NCBI GenBank assembly: GCA_035771165.1
Contig: JAWNZC010000406.1
Location: 3,567,501 to 3,631,500 of the forward strand
From: Paragorgia papillata
Taxonomy: Eukaryota; Cnidaria; Anthozoa; Scleralcyonacea; Coralliidae
Length of the DNA: 64,000 bases
Reading direction: 5' to 3'
The notes beneath the pieces were generated by a model. That model ran no database searches. It was not told the origin of the DNA and saw only the letters and a list, made by a program, of their open reading frames with translations. The position numbers were made by a program, and so were the translations under genes. Shown here one piece after another: positions 1 through 11,859 of this stretch (position 1 is its first letter; every line of letters starts with the position of its first letter).

Positions 1-1
1 A

Positions 2-279
2 ATTTACCGTATCCCTTGGGAATGTGCATGATCTAGTCTACATTGGAGAAACCGGCTAAAACTTCAGTATCCGTCTCAAAGAATACCTTGGTTGCTGCTC
101 AGAATGAAATGTCTTCCTTTGCTAACGCACGTGGGCCACCAATCACCGAATCCTCTGCAAACAAGCATCACTCATCTGCACCGAAAGCAAGTATATCTCG
201 CGTAGGATTAGGGAATCAGTACAAATCCACAAGCACCGTACTATGCCCCAAGAAGGCCAATCTCTCAACAACACTTTGA
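2..279 (+). pseudogene. GIY-YIG nuclease relic (Penelope-like), copy 1
   Basis: Relic of a GIY-YIG endonuclease domain of the kind found at the C-terminus of Penelope-like retroelements. It is the same sequence as copies 2-4. Four extra bases relative to copies 2 and 3 (near 27-32) break the frame inside the motif. The usual downstream TAG is TAC here, so a meaningless frame runs to 279. It shares this variant with copy 4. Confidence 0.6.
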
Positions 280-341
280 CTGCACTTTTCAATAACATTC
301 AATAATTTCATATTTCATGTAGCAGTTTCTTATGACATTTC

Positions 342-356
342 CTTTGTTGTTGTTGC

Positions 357-420
<64 letters not shown>

Positions 421-433
421 ATTGTTGTTGTTG
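342..433. repeat. (TTG)n microsatellite, unit 1
   Basis: About 30 TTG triplets, slightly interrupted, in the intron of unit 1. The long Leu/Val/Cys frames they create are artefacts. Confidence 0.95.
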
Positions 434-963
434 TTTTTGTTTTCTTGTTTTTTCTTTTCTTTTTATCATTTATACTTTGTTATTCATTGTATTATTTCAT
501 AAAATTTGTACAGCTATGAGAAATTAATTAGAATCTTTTATAAGTTATCAATAGTCCACTAGTATGATGACGTGACAGATTCAGGCGTTAGATTTTTGTA
601 ATGACTTTTACAAACTATCATATTTCTCTGATGATATCCTGAGCAACACAGGACGAAAGCTCAGCACACTAAATATATTTTACATGGTTGTATCCGCAAA
701 GATTTTATAATATTATAACAATAATGTTTAAAATAAAAACAAACTCATAAAATGAACTACAATGTTGCTTAATTGCATGTAATCATGTTGATTGTAGTCA
801 TTCAGGACAACTTCTAATTGGGCAATCACTAAACATTGCAAGTACAAGGTCCTATTTTTTTCGCGAAGAAAATATTGTACATTTGGACTTCAAAACAGCA
901 AACGTATAACAGAAATATAAGACAATTCTATTAACAAATGTCTTTGTTCCTATTGCTTCTTAG

Positions 964-1251
964 ATTACGATGTTGTTGGATGTTATAAGGACACCGGTAA
1001 TCGCGCAATCAACACATTGGAAGGAAAAAATTCTGTTTTAGACGGTTCATATGGATCACGAAAGAACGCCATTGCAAAGTGTGCTTCGGCTGCAAAAAGT
1101 GCAGGTTACAGTATGTTTGCAGTTCAAAATGGTGGATGGTGTGCAGCCAGTGCTACGGCAACAAAGACGTTTAATAAATATGGAAAGTCGACTGCTTGCA
1201 AAGCTGACGGTGAAGGCGGACCCTGGGCCAATCAGGTCTATTATATTAAAG
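964..1251 (+). CDS. WSC-like cysteine module exon, copy 1
   Basis: This exon of 288 bp (96 codons) is bounded by a TTCTTAG acceptor and an AAAG|GTATTT donor, phase 1 at both ends. The product reads DYDVVGCYKDTGNRAI, then a middle part with KCASAAKSAGY and NGGWCAAS, and ends near GEGGPWANQVYYIK. Four cysteines (in GCYKD, AKCA, GWCA, ACKADG) fit two disulphides. The pattern resembles WSC/PAN-like carbohydrate-binding modules that I associate with multi-copy secreted cnidarian proteins; the family name is inferred. Phase 1-1 borders let copies be added without frame change. Reading through the donor adds only about 24 residues before a stop at 1320-1322, so I take the donor as real. Confidence 0.75.
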
Positions 1252-1403
1252 GTATTTCAAAAATCATTAATAATTTCATTGAATTAAATACGAAGAAATT
1301 CAATAGCATGTGTGCTAAGTGATTTTATATATTATATGCCAAAAGAATATGCTCAAATTTTCTCACATGCATATTTACATGGCTTAGACAACATTAATTA
1401 GAA

Positions 1404-1628
1404 ATTTACCGTATCCCTTGGGAATGTGGTCTAGTCTACATTGGAGAAACCGGCCAGAACTTCAGCATCCGTCTCAAAGAACACCTTGGTTGCTTCTCAA
1501 AAGCTCAGACTGAAATGTCTTCCGTTGCTAATACACGTGGGCAACCAATCACCGAATCCTTTGGAAACAAGCATCACTCATCTGCACCGAAAGCAAGTAT
1601 TTCTCACGTAGGATTAGGGAATCAGTAG
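1404..1628 (+). pseudogene. GIY-YIG nuclease relic (Penelope-like), copy 2
   Basis: The best preserved of the four relics. One open frame contains IYRIPWECGLVYIGETGQ followed by SIRLKEH, the GIY-YIG core (…VYIGETG…) and the conserved downstream Arg, then a TAG at 1626-1628. This is the arrangement seen in the endonuclease domain of Penelope-like elements. Only about 75 residues remain and no reverse transcriptase is nearby, so it is a fossil that was carried along when the exon unit duplicated. Confidence 0.7.
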
Positions 1629-1755
1629 AAATCCAGAAGCACCGTACTATGCCCCAAGAAGGCCAATCTCTCAACAACACTTGGACTGCACTTTTCAATA
1701 ACATTCAATAATTTCATCTTTCATGTAACAGTTTCTTATGATATTTCCTTTGTTT

Positions 1756-1756
1756 T

Positions 1757-1805
<49 letters not shown>
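1756..1805. repeat. (TTG)n microsatellite, unit 2
   Basis: About 16 TTG triplets at the same relative place as in the other units. Lengths differ between units (about 92, 50, 53 and 120 bp), showing slippage after duplication. Confidence 0.95.
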
Positions 1806-2334
1806 GATGGTGGTTTTCTTGTTTTTTCTTCTTTTATTTTTATCATTTATACTTTGCTATTCATTATATTATTTCATAAAATTTGTACAACTATTAGAAA
1901 TTGATTAGAATCTTTTATAAGTTATCAATTGTCCACTAGTATGATGACGTCACAGATTCAGACGTTAGATTTTTGTAATGACTTTTACAAACTATCTTAA
2001 TTCTCTGATGATATCCTGAGCAACACAGGACGAAAGCTCAGCACACTAAATATATTTTACATGGTTGTATCCGGAAACATTTTATAATTTTATAACAATA
2101 ATGTTTAAAATAAACTCATAAAATGAACTACAGTGTTGCTTAATTGCATGTAATCATGTTGATTGTAGTCATTCAGGACAACTTCTAATTGGGCAATCAC
2201 TAAACATTGCAAGTACAAGGTCCTATTTTTTTCACGAAGAAAATATTGTACATTTGGACTTCAAAACAGCAAACGTATAACAGAAATATAAGACAATTCT
2301 ATTAACAAATGTGTTTGTTCCTATTGCTTCTTAG

Positions 2335-2622
2335 ATTACGATGTTGTTGGATGTTATAAGGACACCGGTAATCGCGCAATCAACACATTGGAAGGAAAAA
2401 ATTCTGTTTTAGACGGTTCATATGGATCACGAAAGAACGCCATTGCAAAGTGTGCTTCGGCTGCAAAAAGTGCGGGTTACAGTATGTTTGCAGTTCAAAA
2501 TGGTGGATGGTGTGCAGCCAGTGCTACGGCAACAAAGACGTTTAATAAATATGGAAAGTCGACTGCTTGCAAAGCTGACGGTGAAGGCGGACCCTGGGCC
2601 AATCAGGTCTATTATATTAAAG
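2335..2622 (+). CDS. WSC-like cysteine module exon, copy 2
   Basis: This copy encodes the same protein segment as copy 1, with the same phase 1-1 splice borders and four cysteines. The few nucleotide differences are silent within the module. That means either a recent copy, or conversion, or purifying selection. Confidence 0.75.
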
Positions 2623-2774
2623 GTATTTCAAAAATCATTAATAATTTCATTGAATTAAATACGAAGAAATTCAATAGCATGTGTGCTAAGTGATTTTATA
2701 TATTATATGCCAAAAGAATATGCTCAAATTTTCTCACATGCATATTTACATGGCTTAGACAACATTAATTAGAA

Positions 2775-3006
2775 ATTTACCGTATCCCTTGGGAATGTGG
2801 TCTAGTCTACATTGGAGAAACCGGCCAAAACTTCAGCATTCAGCATCCGTCTCAAAGAACACCTTGGTTGCTGCTCAAAAGCTCAGACTGAAATGTCTTC
2901 CGTTGCTAATACACGTGGGCAACCAATCACCGAATCCTTTGGAAACAAGCATCACTCATCTGCACCGAAAGCAAGTATTTCTCACGTAGGATTAGGGAAT
3001 CAGTAG
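2775..3006 (+). pseudogene. GIY-YIG nuclease relic (Penelope-like), copy 3
   Basis: Very close to copy 2, but a 7-bp repeat (CATTCAG) inserted near 2837 shifts the frame between the GIY-YIG core and the SIRLKEH segment. The downstream TAG at 3004-3006 is shared with copy 2. Confidence 0.65.
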
Positions 3007-3134
3007 AAATCCAGAAGCACCGTACTATGCCCCAAGAATGCCAATCTCTCAACAACACTTGGACTGCACTTTTCAATAACATTCAATAATTTCAACTTTC
3101 ATGTAACAGTTTCTTATGATATTTCCTTTGTTTT

Positions 3135-3187
<53 letters not shown>
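3135..3187. repeat. (TTG)n microsatellite, unit 3
   Basis: About 17 TTG triplets at the unit-equivalent position. Confidence 0.95.
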
Positions 3188-3714
3188 GGGGTTTTTTCTT
3201 GTTTTTTCTTCTTTTATTTTTATCATTTATACTTTGTTATTCATTATATTATTTCATAAAATTTGTACAGCTATGAGAAATTAATTAGAATCTTTTATAA
3301 GTTATCAATAGTCCACTAGTATGATGACGTGAGAGATTCAGACGTTAGATTTTTGTAATGACGTTTACAAACTATCATAATTCTCTGATGATATCCTGAG
3401 CAACACAGGACGAAAGCTCAGCACACTAAATATATTTTACATGGTTGTATCCGCAAACATTTTATAATATTATAACAATAATGTTTAAAATAAACTCATA
3501 AAATGAACTACAATGTTGCTTAATTGCATGTAATCATGTTGATTGTAGTCATTCAGGAAAACTTCTAATTGGGCAATCACTAAACATTGCAAGTACAATG
3601 TCCTATTTTTTTCACGAAGAAAATATTGTACATTTGGACTTCAAAACAGGAAACGTATCACAGAAATATAAGACAATTCTATTAACAAATGTCTTTGTTC
3701 CCATTGCTTCTTAG

Positions 3715-4002
3715 ATTACGATGTTGTTGGATGTTATAAGGACACCGCTAATCGCGCAATCAACACATTGGAAGGAAAAAATTATGTTTTAGACGGTTCG
3801 TATGGATCACGAAAGAACGCCATTGCAAAGTGTGCTTCGGCTGCAAAAAGTGCGGGTTACAGTATGTTTGCAGTTCAAAATGGTGGATGGTGTGCAGCCA
3901 GTGCTACGGCAGCAAAGACGTTTAATAAATATGGAAAGTCGACTGCTTGCAAAGCTGACGGTGAAGGCGGACCCTGGGCCAATCAGGTCTATTATATTAA
4001 AG
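3715..4002 (+). CDS. WSC-like cysteine module exon, copy 3
   Basis: Same exon borders and four cysteines as copies 1 and 2. Replacements include GKN-Y for GKN-S and ATAAKT for ATATKT. Reading frame and both splice sites are intact. Confidence 0.75.
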
Positions 4003-4154
4003 GTATTTCAAAAATCATTAATAATTTCATTGAATTAAATACGACGAAATTCAGTAGCATGTCTGCTGAGTGATTTTATATGTTATATGTCAAAAGAATA
4101 TGCTAAAAATTTCTCGCGTGTATATTTACATGGCTTAGACAACATTAATTAGGA

Positions 4155-4375
4155 ATTTGTCGTATCCCTTGGGAATGTGCATGAACTAGTCTACATTGGA
4201 GAAACCGGCTAAAACTTCAGTATCCGTCTCAAAGAATACCTTGGTTGCTGCTCAGAATGAAATGTCTTCCTTTGCTAACGCACGTGGGCCACCAATCACC
4301 GAATCCTCTGGAAACAAGCATCACTCATCTGCACCGAAAGCAAGTATATCTCGCGTAGGATTAGGGAATCAGTAG
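4155..4375 (+). pseudogene. GIY-YIG nuclease relic (Penelope-like), copy 4
   Basis: Carries the same small insertion in the motif and the same shortened downstream segment as copy 1, so copies 1 and 4 form one subtype and copies 2 and 3 another. Frame broken. Confidence 0.6.
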
Positions 4376-4496
4376 AAATCCACAAGCACCGTAGTATGCC
4401 CCAAGAAGGCCAATCTCTCAACAACACTTTGACTGCACTTTTCAATAACATTCAATAATTTCATATTTCATGTAGCAGTTTCTTATGACATTTCCT

Positions 4497-4640
<144 letters not shown>

Positions 4641-5161
4641 TCTTGTTTTTTCTTTTCTTTTTATCATTTATACTTTGTTATTCATTATATTATTTCATAA
4701 AATTTGTACAGCTATGAGAAATTAATTAGAATCTTTTATAAGTTATCAATAGTCCACTAGTATGATGACGTGACAGATTCAGGCGTTAGATTTTTGTAAT
4801 GACTTTTACAAACTATCATATTTCTCTGATGATATCCTGAGCAACACAGGACGAAAGCTCAGCACACTAAATATATTTTACATGGTTGTATCCGCAAACA
4901 TTTTATAATATTATAACAATAATGTTTAAAATAAAAATAAACTCATAAAATGAACTACAATGTTGCTTAATTGCATGTAATCATGTTGATTGTAGTCATT
5001 CAGGACAACTTCGAATTGGGCAATCACTAAACATTGCAAGTACAAGGTCCTATTTTTTTCATGAAGAAAATATTATACATTTGTACTTCAAAACAGCAAA
5101 CGTATAACAGAAATATAAGACAATTCTATTAACAAATGTCCTTGTTCCCATTGCTTCTTAG

Positions 5162-5449
5162 ATTACGATGTTGTTGGATGTTATAAGGACACCGCTAATC
5201 GCGCAATCAACACATTGGAAGGAACAAATTCTGTTTTAGACGGTTCATATGGATCACGAAAGAACGCCATTGCAAAGTGTGCTTCGGCTGCAAAAAGAGC
5301 GGGTTACAGTATGTTTGCAGTTCAAAATGGTGGATGGTGTGCAGCCAGTGCTACGGCAGCAAAGACGTTCGATAAATATGGAAAGTCGACTGCTTGCAAA
5401 GCTGACGGTGAAGGCGGACCCTGGGCCAATCAGGTCTATTCTATTAAAG
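5162..5449 (+). CDS. WSC-like cysteine module exon, copy 4
   Basis: The most diverged of the four copies (GTN for GKN, KRAGY, FDKYG, QVYSIK), but with all four cysteines and both phase-1 splice sites intact. Downstream the unit similarity ends. A possible next acceptor (CTCTGCAG, at 5542) would open a very basic Arg-rich tail ending in TGA at 5613-5615. That segment is GC-rich and may belong to a repeat, so I do not call it as an exon. Confidence 0.72.
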
Positions 5450-5969
5450 GTATTTCAAAAATCATTAATAATTTCATTGAATTAAATACAAAGACCTTCA
5501 GTAGCATGTCTGCTAAGGGATTTTGTACTTTCTTCTCTGCAGAGGCTCGAAGGCGAAGGCCGCGCAGGCCGAGGAGAAAACGCGCGGGGAATGATGGGAA
5601 GAGGGAAAGAAAATGAGCCTCTGCCAGATAATGATGTCAATATGGCGTCCACATTCCCTTATGGAATAGGCGTCATGCAGAGTCGGGATTTCAATATATA
5701 ATCAAATCTACTACGGAAAGGTGGAAATGAATGAATTGTGAACAAAAGACACGTTTAAATAGCTGCCATACAACTCTCAACTCGACTGAATGTTATTATT
5801 ACACAAGGACAGGATTTTCCGGTTTTGCTGAAATATGCAAATAAACCGAGAAATTTGCTACCCAAGAAAGTTTATCATTGATGTCTAAAGACGAACTGTT
5901 CACTGTCGTAAACATATATCTTACCAATATGTCGTATTATGTCGTAGAACGTTAGCGGTGAGATACCCT

Positions 5970-6027
5970 GGTTCCCAGAGGTTTTCTCTGTCGTAATTTT
6001 TTTACGGAAATAATCTCTGGGACCACC
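5970..6027. repeat. Short inverted repeat
   Basis: GGTTCCCAGAGGTTTTCTC pairs imperfectly with the segment ending CTCTGGGACCACC. It looks like a small palindromic interspersed repeat. Confidence 0.5.
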
Positions 6028-6682
6028 AGCGCTGTTCGTCGGCTTTGTTTATCAACGTTTATCAAACGTTTGTCAGTCTGGCAGCGTTTCGAATTTTTTA
6101 TCCGTTCCGCAGGTGACCTGCATAGAAAAACTCAGAAGAACATGCAGTGCAACATTAGTCTAAACGTAGATCTACATTGTACTTCGTGTAAACTATCGTC
6201 GCTAGGGCCAGAGAACCGAAGATTTGTCACTTGATTGACTCGTTTCGTATTTGACTATTCGGTTTGTTATTTCGTTTTCCGACTTCCAATTTGGTGTTAA
6301 AAAAATGTTTTCCACAACTATAATATCATCCTTCTCCGGCGTACTTGCACTTATTGGAAAGCATTGTATATCTTCTTCTACATTATGGTTATCGTAAAAA
6401 CAATAAAGAAGTCTAATAAATTTATTGAAATATACTTTTGGACACCTCTATTATAGTCCGTTTCAGCTTGCTTTTGAAATCCGATACGTATAATTGAAAT
6501 GAACATTCCGAACTTACGTTGCAATGTTCCGAACTACGTTGCGAGGTAGATACAAATTTAAGTCGGCAATTTGTTTCTGCTTAACCAAGTATCTATTATT
6601 ATATTCTATACAACAAATAATCTTCTTCTCCGTGATCATGATTTTACCAAAGGAATTCAATTCAAAGCTTAATCAGATTCGA

Positions 6683-6741
6683 ACTTCACGACGAACTTCA
6701 CGACGAACTTCACGACGATCTTCACAACGAACTTCGCGAAA
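6683..6741. repeat. 12-bp minisatellite
   Basis: Four to five copies of ACTTCACGACGA with drift. In frame they would read as Arg-Thr-Ser-Arg repeats, but nothing around supports a gene. Confidence 0.75.
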
Positions 6742-6805
6742 TTCCATACCAAGTTTCCAACCTTCCAGCGAATGTTGACTAACAAATTTCAAAAGCAAGC
6801 TGAAA

Positions 6806-7479
6806 CACAGGGAGCCCATCTTGGCAGCGCGTGGGCACCCTGTGGCGGAGTCGAAAGACGCGCGGGGGACTGTAGGACACTCGGTCGTGGTGTAAAGGAA
6901 AATAATAAAGGGATGAAAGACGAATTCTTCCTGGTTTTGAACATCGTTTCAAGCGCCTATAGGTATTCAAATTGAGCGAAGTAGTTGTGATAATGATTCA
7001 TTTATCAAAATATAAATCAAAATGATGCAAAATCTCAACTTTTAGCCGTGATTTTGCAGCTAAATTACATATCGTATTTTCGGGAGATGTGTTCCGCAAG
7101 TAGCTAGGACACTACATCATCGTTGACACTTCGGATAGCTACGAAATCCTACGATGAGCTTTTCGGATAAATCAGGAAGTCTCAGGATTATTGATTTATT
7201 GCACATTCATCTGACTCTGAGTTTCAGTCGGTTTCAGTATTCTAACAGTGGCTCCCGACGATACGAGATGTCCTGGCTACTTGCGGAACACATTCCACGT
7301 TGAACGTTTGGTGTTTCATCCCTTATATTTTTTCTTCTCCCTCCCCCCCCCTTTCCCCCCGTTTTCCGCCTTTTCTCCCGCTTCCGGTAACCGTTAAATT
7401 AAATCCCCTGCCACAGTCCCCCGCGCGTCTTTCGACTCGCCACAGGTGCCCACGCGCTGCCAAGATGGGCTCCCTGTGG
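6806..7479. mobile_element. Foldback element with ~67-bp terminal inverted repeats
   Basis: The segment 6806-6873 (CACAGGGAGCCCATCTTGG…CGCGGGGGACTG) recurs inverted at 7413-7479. Nested inside, 7086-7110 and 7268-7293 form a second inverted repeat around GTTCCGCAAGTAGCTAGGAC. No transposase frame is visible, so it is a non-autonomous DNA element, perhaps two nested ones. Confidence 0.65.
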
Positions 7480-7589
7480 CTGAAACTGACTATAAGGGGA
7501 CACCTCCTTTCTTCTTCTTCCGCAAACACAGTGCCGTTCTCCACGCTTATTTTATGCTGCATGTGAGATCTTCGTTGACTCATTTCTAT

Positions 7590-7862
7590 CTTCAAATCTT
7601 CTTTTAGGCAATCTAGGCATCTCTCCACACTACCATGCAGCTGTTCCTGCGTTCTCTTTCCCGCAACTTCAAGTTCAAGGGCTCTGTGCAAGTGCTCTCC
7701 TTCTTCTCTTCGCTTCACATGCCCAAACCATCTCATCTTTGCTTCCCTTGCCTTCTTGACTATTCCTCTCACTCCTGCCATGTTCTTCACTTCATCGTTT
7801 GCTCGTTTCTCCTTCATCCATAGCCATCTCAACATCTGCATTCGACATATAGCATCAGTTTC
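7590..7862 (-). pseudogene. LINE reverse-transcriptase C-terminal relic
   Basis: The minus strand encodes MQMLRWLWMKEK, then AKMRWFGHVKRREE, then RALELEVAGKR and CLDCLKEDLK. This is the order and spacing of the conserved C-terminal tail of RTE/CR1-like LINE polymerases (…MLRW…RW.GHV.RR…GKR…W.D..K.D…). Only about 90 codons survive and the catalytic YADD region is missing, so this is a dead 3' fragment. The right flank is the (ATT)n tract at 8015. Confidence 0.75.
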
Positions 7863-8013
7863 TTTTTTCTCTTTAGTGTGCAACTCTCTGCACCATACAC
7901 GAGTATACCGGTCGAATCACAGTTTGGTATACTTTTGACTTCAGATGTTTCGATAACTTCGTGTCGCAGCCTACACCCGCCACCTTCTTCCATCCTTTCC
8001 ATTGTATTAGCTT

Positions 8014-8014
<1 letters not shown>

Positions 8015-8102
<88 letters not shown>

Positions 8103-8120
8103 TATTATTATTATTATTAT
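8015..8120. repeat. (ATT)n microsatellite
   Basis: About 35 ATT triplets with one interruption at 8101. Confidence 0.97.
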
Positions 8121-8339
8121 TCTCTCAGCCCTTTCACTTCCTTCCTCCTCATGCACAGTACAGCTTATAGGTTACGCAAACTCGTCCACTTGAACCAGCC
8201 GGTTTCTTTCTTTTTCTAAAATATTGATCTTCCGTTTCCTCCCTTTTTCACTGGACATGACAACCGTCTTAGTTCCATGTACTCATCTTCAATCCTCTTC
8301 TCTCCGAGCTTCACTGCCAGGCTTGAAGTTTCCTCCGCA

Positions 8340-8453
<114 letters not shown>

Positions 8454-8519
8454 GTTGCCGTCATGGGCTAAGTCGTCCGCAAAGAGGACTTCCCTCAGGA
8501 GCCTTCCCGACACTCAGCA

Positions 8520-9330
8520 CTGAAGGGGACGCAAACTACCGTCCCGGTGCAACATCTATATAACCTGTTTCTTTGACCTCTAGTAAAGGGACATCTATAT
8601 ACAGTATATTAAGTGGACGAGTACACGTTTTGAGTGTCCCGAATGCTATTTCAACTCCATTGGGATGCATATTTTAACTAGTAAACCTTGATATCTTCTT
8701 TTAAAATGAGTAAGAATAGACGGGCATTTTGTCGTATTGTGGCTTTGTCGTATTTACAGACAATTCGATTATCATTTTAGGCTGTATTAATCCCAAACTT
8801 TGAATATACTCGGGTTTTTTAAGTTTGTCAATTGCAACCAGGTTGTTATGCTCACGCCATCAAGTTTCCAATCCAGTCTTTTTACTATCCATGATAATAG
8901 TAATCTAACATAGTGCTAAAAATAAAGCCTAGACAATATTGATGTAAAATAAAGTAGTTTTTAACCCTTTACCGGGCAGATTTCTGGAAGTGTCCACTTG
9001 ACGATGTGTTAGCAAAATATAAGTTGCCAAATGGCAAAAATGGACTGTAAAGCAAAATTCAGTTTTTATATTATACCTAAATGTTCTTTAACAACTCCAA
9101 GTTTTTGTCGCCATATTGGATTCTATCGTGAAGAAAAATACCATCCTTCAAAATTCACTTAACTTATTTCTGTCCAGGACTGTTTTCCTTTTCCCAGAGG
9201 TAAATAAAATCGTGTGGAGTTATAGCCAGAATGAAATACCAAGTACTTATGCAAACAGGAAAGAATTGAGCATTTGATTTTCTCTCTGTTATTTGACTCT
9301 CCATTCCTGAGAACTGGAAATTTTCACAAT
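8520..9330. other. AT-rich non-coding stretch
   Basis: No coding pattern or clear repeat structure seen, apart from a TTTAACCCTTTACCGGGCAG segment near 8960 that resembles the ends of the hairpin element at 63883. Confidence 0.4.
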
Positions 9331-9720
9331 AGAGACATTAAGATACCCCGAGTTCGGTTTAGGGGTACGGGTACCCGTAGTCGTATGTACGGGTGTAAAT
9401 TTTACCTAAGGTTCCTGGCTAGTTCCGGGTAGAAAACCGAGCAGCTAAAGAAGAATTTTGATTGTCGTCAAGACGACAAAACATGTTTAAAAATCAATAG
9501 CTTGTACGAAAATACTTTTAAAAAGTGCTATAAATACTTAAACGTTTCCGGCCATTTCTTATCCGGACTCCTCTGCTTACCCGTTTGTCATCTTACGGGT
9601 AGACCATGATCTGCCACGGGAAAACGGGTAGATATTACGAGTAAGCATGCTGACATCAGCAAAAATTAATAAACAAATGGCGGTACCCGTACACCGAACC
9701 CGGGGTATCTTAAGGTCTCT
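9331..9720. mobile_element. MITE with ~40-bp terminal inverted repeats
   Basis: AGAGACATTAAGATACCCCG at the left pairs with CGGGGTATCTTAAGGTCTCT at the right. The pairing continues inward through GGTTTAGGGGTACGGGTACC. Length is 390 bp with no frame. AAT flanks both sides and may be a 3-bp target duplication. Confidence 0.8.
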
Positions 9721-10193
9721 AATATCTGCTCTGGTTCTCCAGTAACAACGTTTTAGGTATAATTATAGATAAAATATGAGCGGCGGAAAAATTACGGTTA
9801 TTTACAATGGCGAGACGAAATCTTACATAACAGTGGCGTAGGAAATAAGCTGATGTTGGAGGGGAACCGCTTCAAAAGGGCACTTTGTTTGCCGAGTTTA
9901 GTTATTGTCTTTGGAAGTCGTAGAAAAGATAAAAACAAATAATTTTAATCAGGAAAAGCTCAATTTAAGTTGTTTTTTTCAATATTTTATCGGATTTATA
10001 GGTATTGATAAAATATTCATTTCCTTTGAATTTTCTTCATGAATTATTGAAGGTCTCAATTTCCGTAATATTTTGCTCTTGAACTATCAAGTTGAGGTGA
10101 TGGAAAATTAATTGACGTCATATTTGCCTGTGCCCATGTTAGTTGCGCTTTAGAATGTTAGACAATTCATGTTATGCACAAGCATGCATGCGG

Positions 10194-10410
10194 TACGTTT
10201 ACGAGCTTGGTGTATAATAATTTAGCAAAGACGTTCGTCAAATTCAGATTCTCAGAAAATGTTTTTGGGCTTTTTGGGCCCCAGACAGAAATCGAACCTG
10301 CAACTTTCTAATGATAAGTCATTAGACGGTTGCACAGTATATAAGTTCTAGTCCTGTCTGGGTCTCAGAAACATTTTGTGAGCATTTGAGTTTGAACTTC
10401 TATTGCATAT
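10194..10410 (-). mobile_element. tRNA-like SINE/foldback element, copy 1
   Basis: On the minus strand a B-box-like GGTTCGATTTCTGTC lies next to GTTGC, inside an inverted repeat. The left flank (GGTACGTTTACGAGCTTGG) is also found next to the better preserved copy at 57640-57890. The A box is poorly preserved. A decayed tRNA-derived repeat rather than a tRNA gene. Confidence 0.5.
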
Positions 10411-10648
10411 AATAGATAACTCACAATCTCTTTCTTTTCAGGTTAATCTTTACACAAATGAATGAATCAATCTTTAACAGAAAGATCTTAAATATTTTTC
10501 ACAAAGGAACTCGTCTTTCAATTAGATAGCTTGAACATGCAGTATTTAGTCAAGTCTTTGTATGGTATAAAGGAATTTCTTTAACAAACGGTGAAAAGAA
10601 AGCCTTGTATGTCACACTAACACTTATATTTTTCAGTATAATAATAAA

Positions 10649-11058
10649 GCATTAACTACAATTAACGTCTTGAATGTTTGCGTAATATGCGATAATTCGT
10701 GGAAAAACTACTTTTATGATTCTGGTTAAAGTTAGAGAGAAGCGTGGGAGGAAATACATGCATATCTAGTAAGTGTGACTATATTACATAGAGAATAATA
10801 CATGGATGTGCGGAAATATGAAATTTATTTCGAGTGTTGACCAAAGCATTAACGCATTAACTACAATTAACGTCTTGAATGTTTGCGTAATATGCGATAA
10901 TTCGTGGAAAAACTACTTTTATGATTCTGGTTAAAGTTAGAGAGAAGCGTGGGAGGAAATACATGCATATCTAGTAAGAGTGACTATATTACATAGAGAA
11001 TAATACATGGATGTGCGGAAATATGAAATTTATTTCGAGTGTTGACCAGGATATCTCA
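10649..11058. repeat. 205-bp tandem duplication
   Basis: Two almost identical copies (10649-10853 and 10854-11058) beginning GCATTAACTACAATTAACG. The right copy runs on into the hairpin at 11002-11136, so the duplicated segment is probably the outer part of that element. Confidence 0.9.
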
Positions 11059-11136
11059 CGAGTGAGCGAAGCGAACGAGTGACATATCCTGTTCAACACG
11101 AGAAATAAATTTCATATTTCCAAGCATCCATGTATT
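11002..11136. mobile_element. Palindromic element with CGAGTGAGCGAAGCGAACGAG centre
   Basis: AATACATGGATG…AAATTTATTTC at the left pairs with GAAATAAATTTCATATTTCC…CATCCATGTATT at the right. The centre is CGAGTGAGCGAAGCGAACG. A typical interspersed hairpin element. Confidence 0.75.
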
Positions 11137-11141
11137 GTTCT

Positions 11142-11312
11142 GTTTATTATATAAAAAAATTGTCCTATTGCCTTGCAAAAATTGTATTAAACTATAATGC
11201 TAATTCAGCGATAATCGTCACATGTGCGATTATCATAAATAATCGCACATGTGAGATTATCACTTTTATTAGTGGCGGAAAAATCAATAAAACACTCTAT
11301 TTTATATAATAA
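11142..11312. mobile_element. Hairpin MITE
   Basis: Outer ends GTTTATTATATAAA and TTTATATAATAAA are complementary. An inner hairpin at 11206-11264 pairs GCGATTATCATAAATAATCGC and its neighbours. Confidence 0.6.
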
Positions 11313-11859
11313 AAAGGAATAACGCAAGAAATAACAAAATTCTACATCTACGTAAACAGCCAACACGTACAAAAACTATTTTTTCTTCAACCAATAAGAA
11401 AAACGCAAACGATCATTGCGTTTGGGTGTAATATTTGAACAACAAGAGCGAGTGTTTCAGCGGGATATCCAACACGGCCTTTAACCAATCACTACCTGCG
11501 TTTTCAAAATGTTTTTATCCCTAAGCCAAATTTTCGTTTAATGAGACGAAATGGAGCCGGCTGTACTTAACTTAAGAGAACATCAAAGAAAAGAAGGATA
11601 CAAACAACCAATTTAATATATCTTGAAGAGAAACCAGAGAACCTGAAGAAACCAAACGCCGTATGGTCAACAAAAGTGTTTGTAGTCACTCTGTGGTCTA
11701 ACCATTTTAAATTTAATGGTAGGATTCGATCATTCGAAAACCAGTCAATTTGGTGGTTGTGGCAATTTGTGAATTAACATGGCATAATAACACAAAAATA
11801 ATACCACAATACATCATTTGAATCGTTTTTACCTTTGCTATTCAAATTTTGGGTTTTCG

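Larger units (their letters stand above)
5527..6800. other. Non-coding stretch after the WSC array
   Basis: No gene recognised. It includes a GC-rich segment at 5540-5610, an inverted repeat at 5970-6027 and a 12-bp minisatellite at 6683-6741; the rest is AT-rich sequence without protein similarity that I can see. Confidence 0.5.

Noticed and set aside
5543..5615. Possible Arg-rich last exon of the WSC-like gene
   Set aside because: Acceptor and phase fit, but the GC-rich sequence is unlike the rest of the gene and looks repeat-derived. A transcript would be needed.
7323..7589. Extension of the LINE protein frame to 7323
   Set aside because: Downstream of the conserved tail the frame runs into the inverted-repeat element at 6806-7479, so it is not LINE coding sequence.
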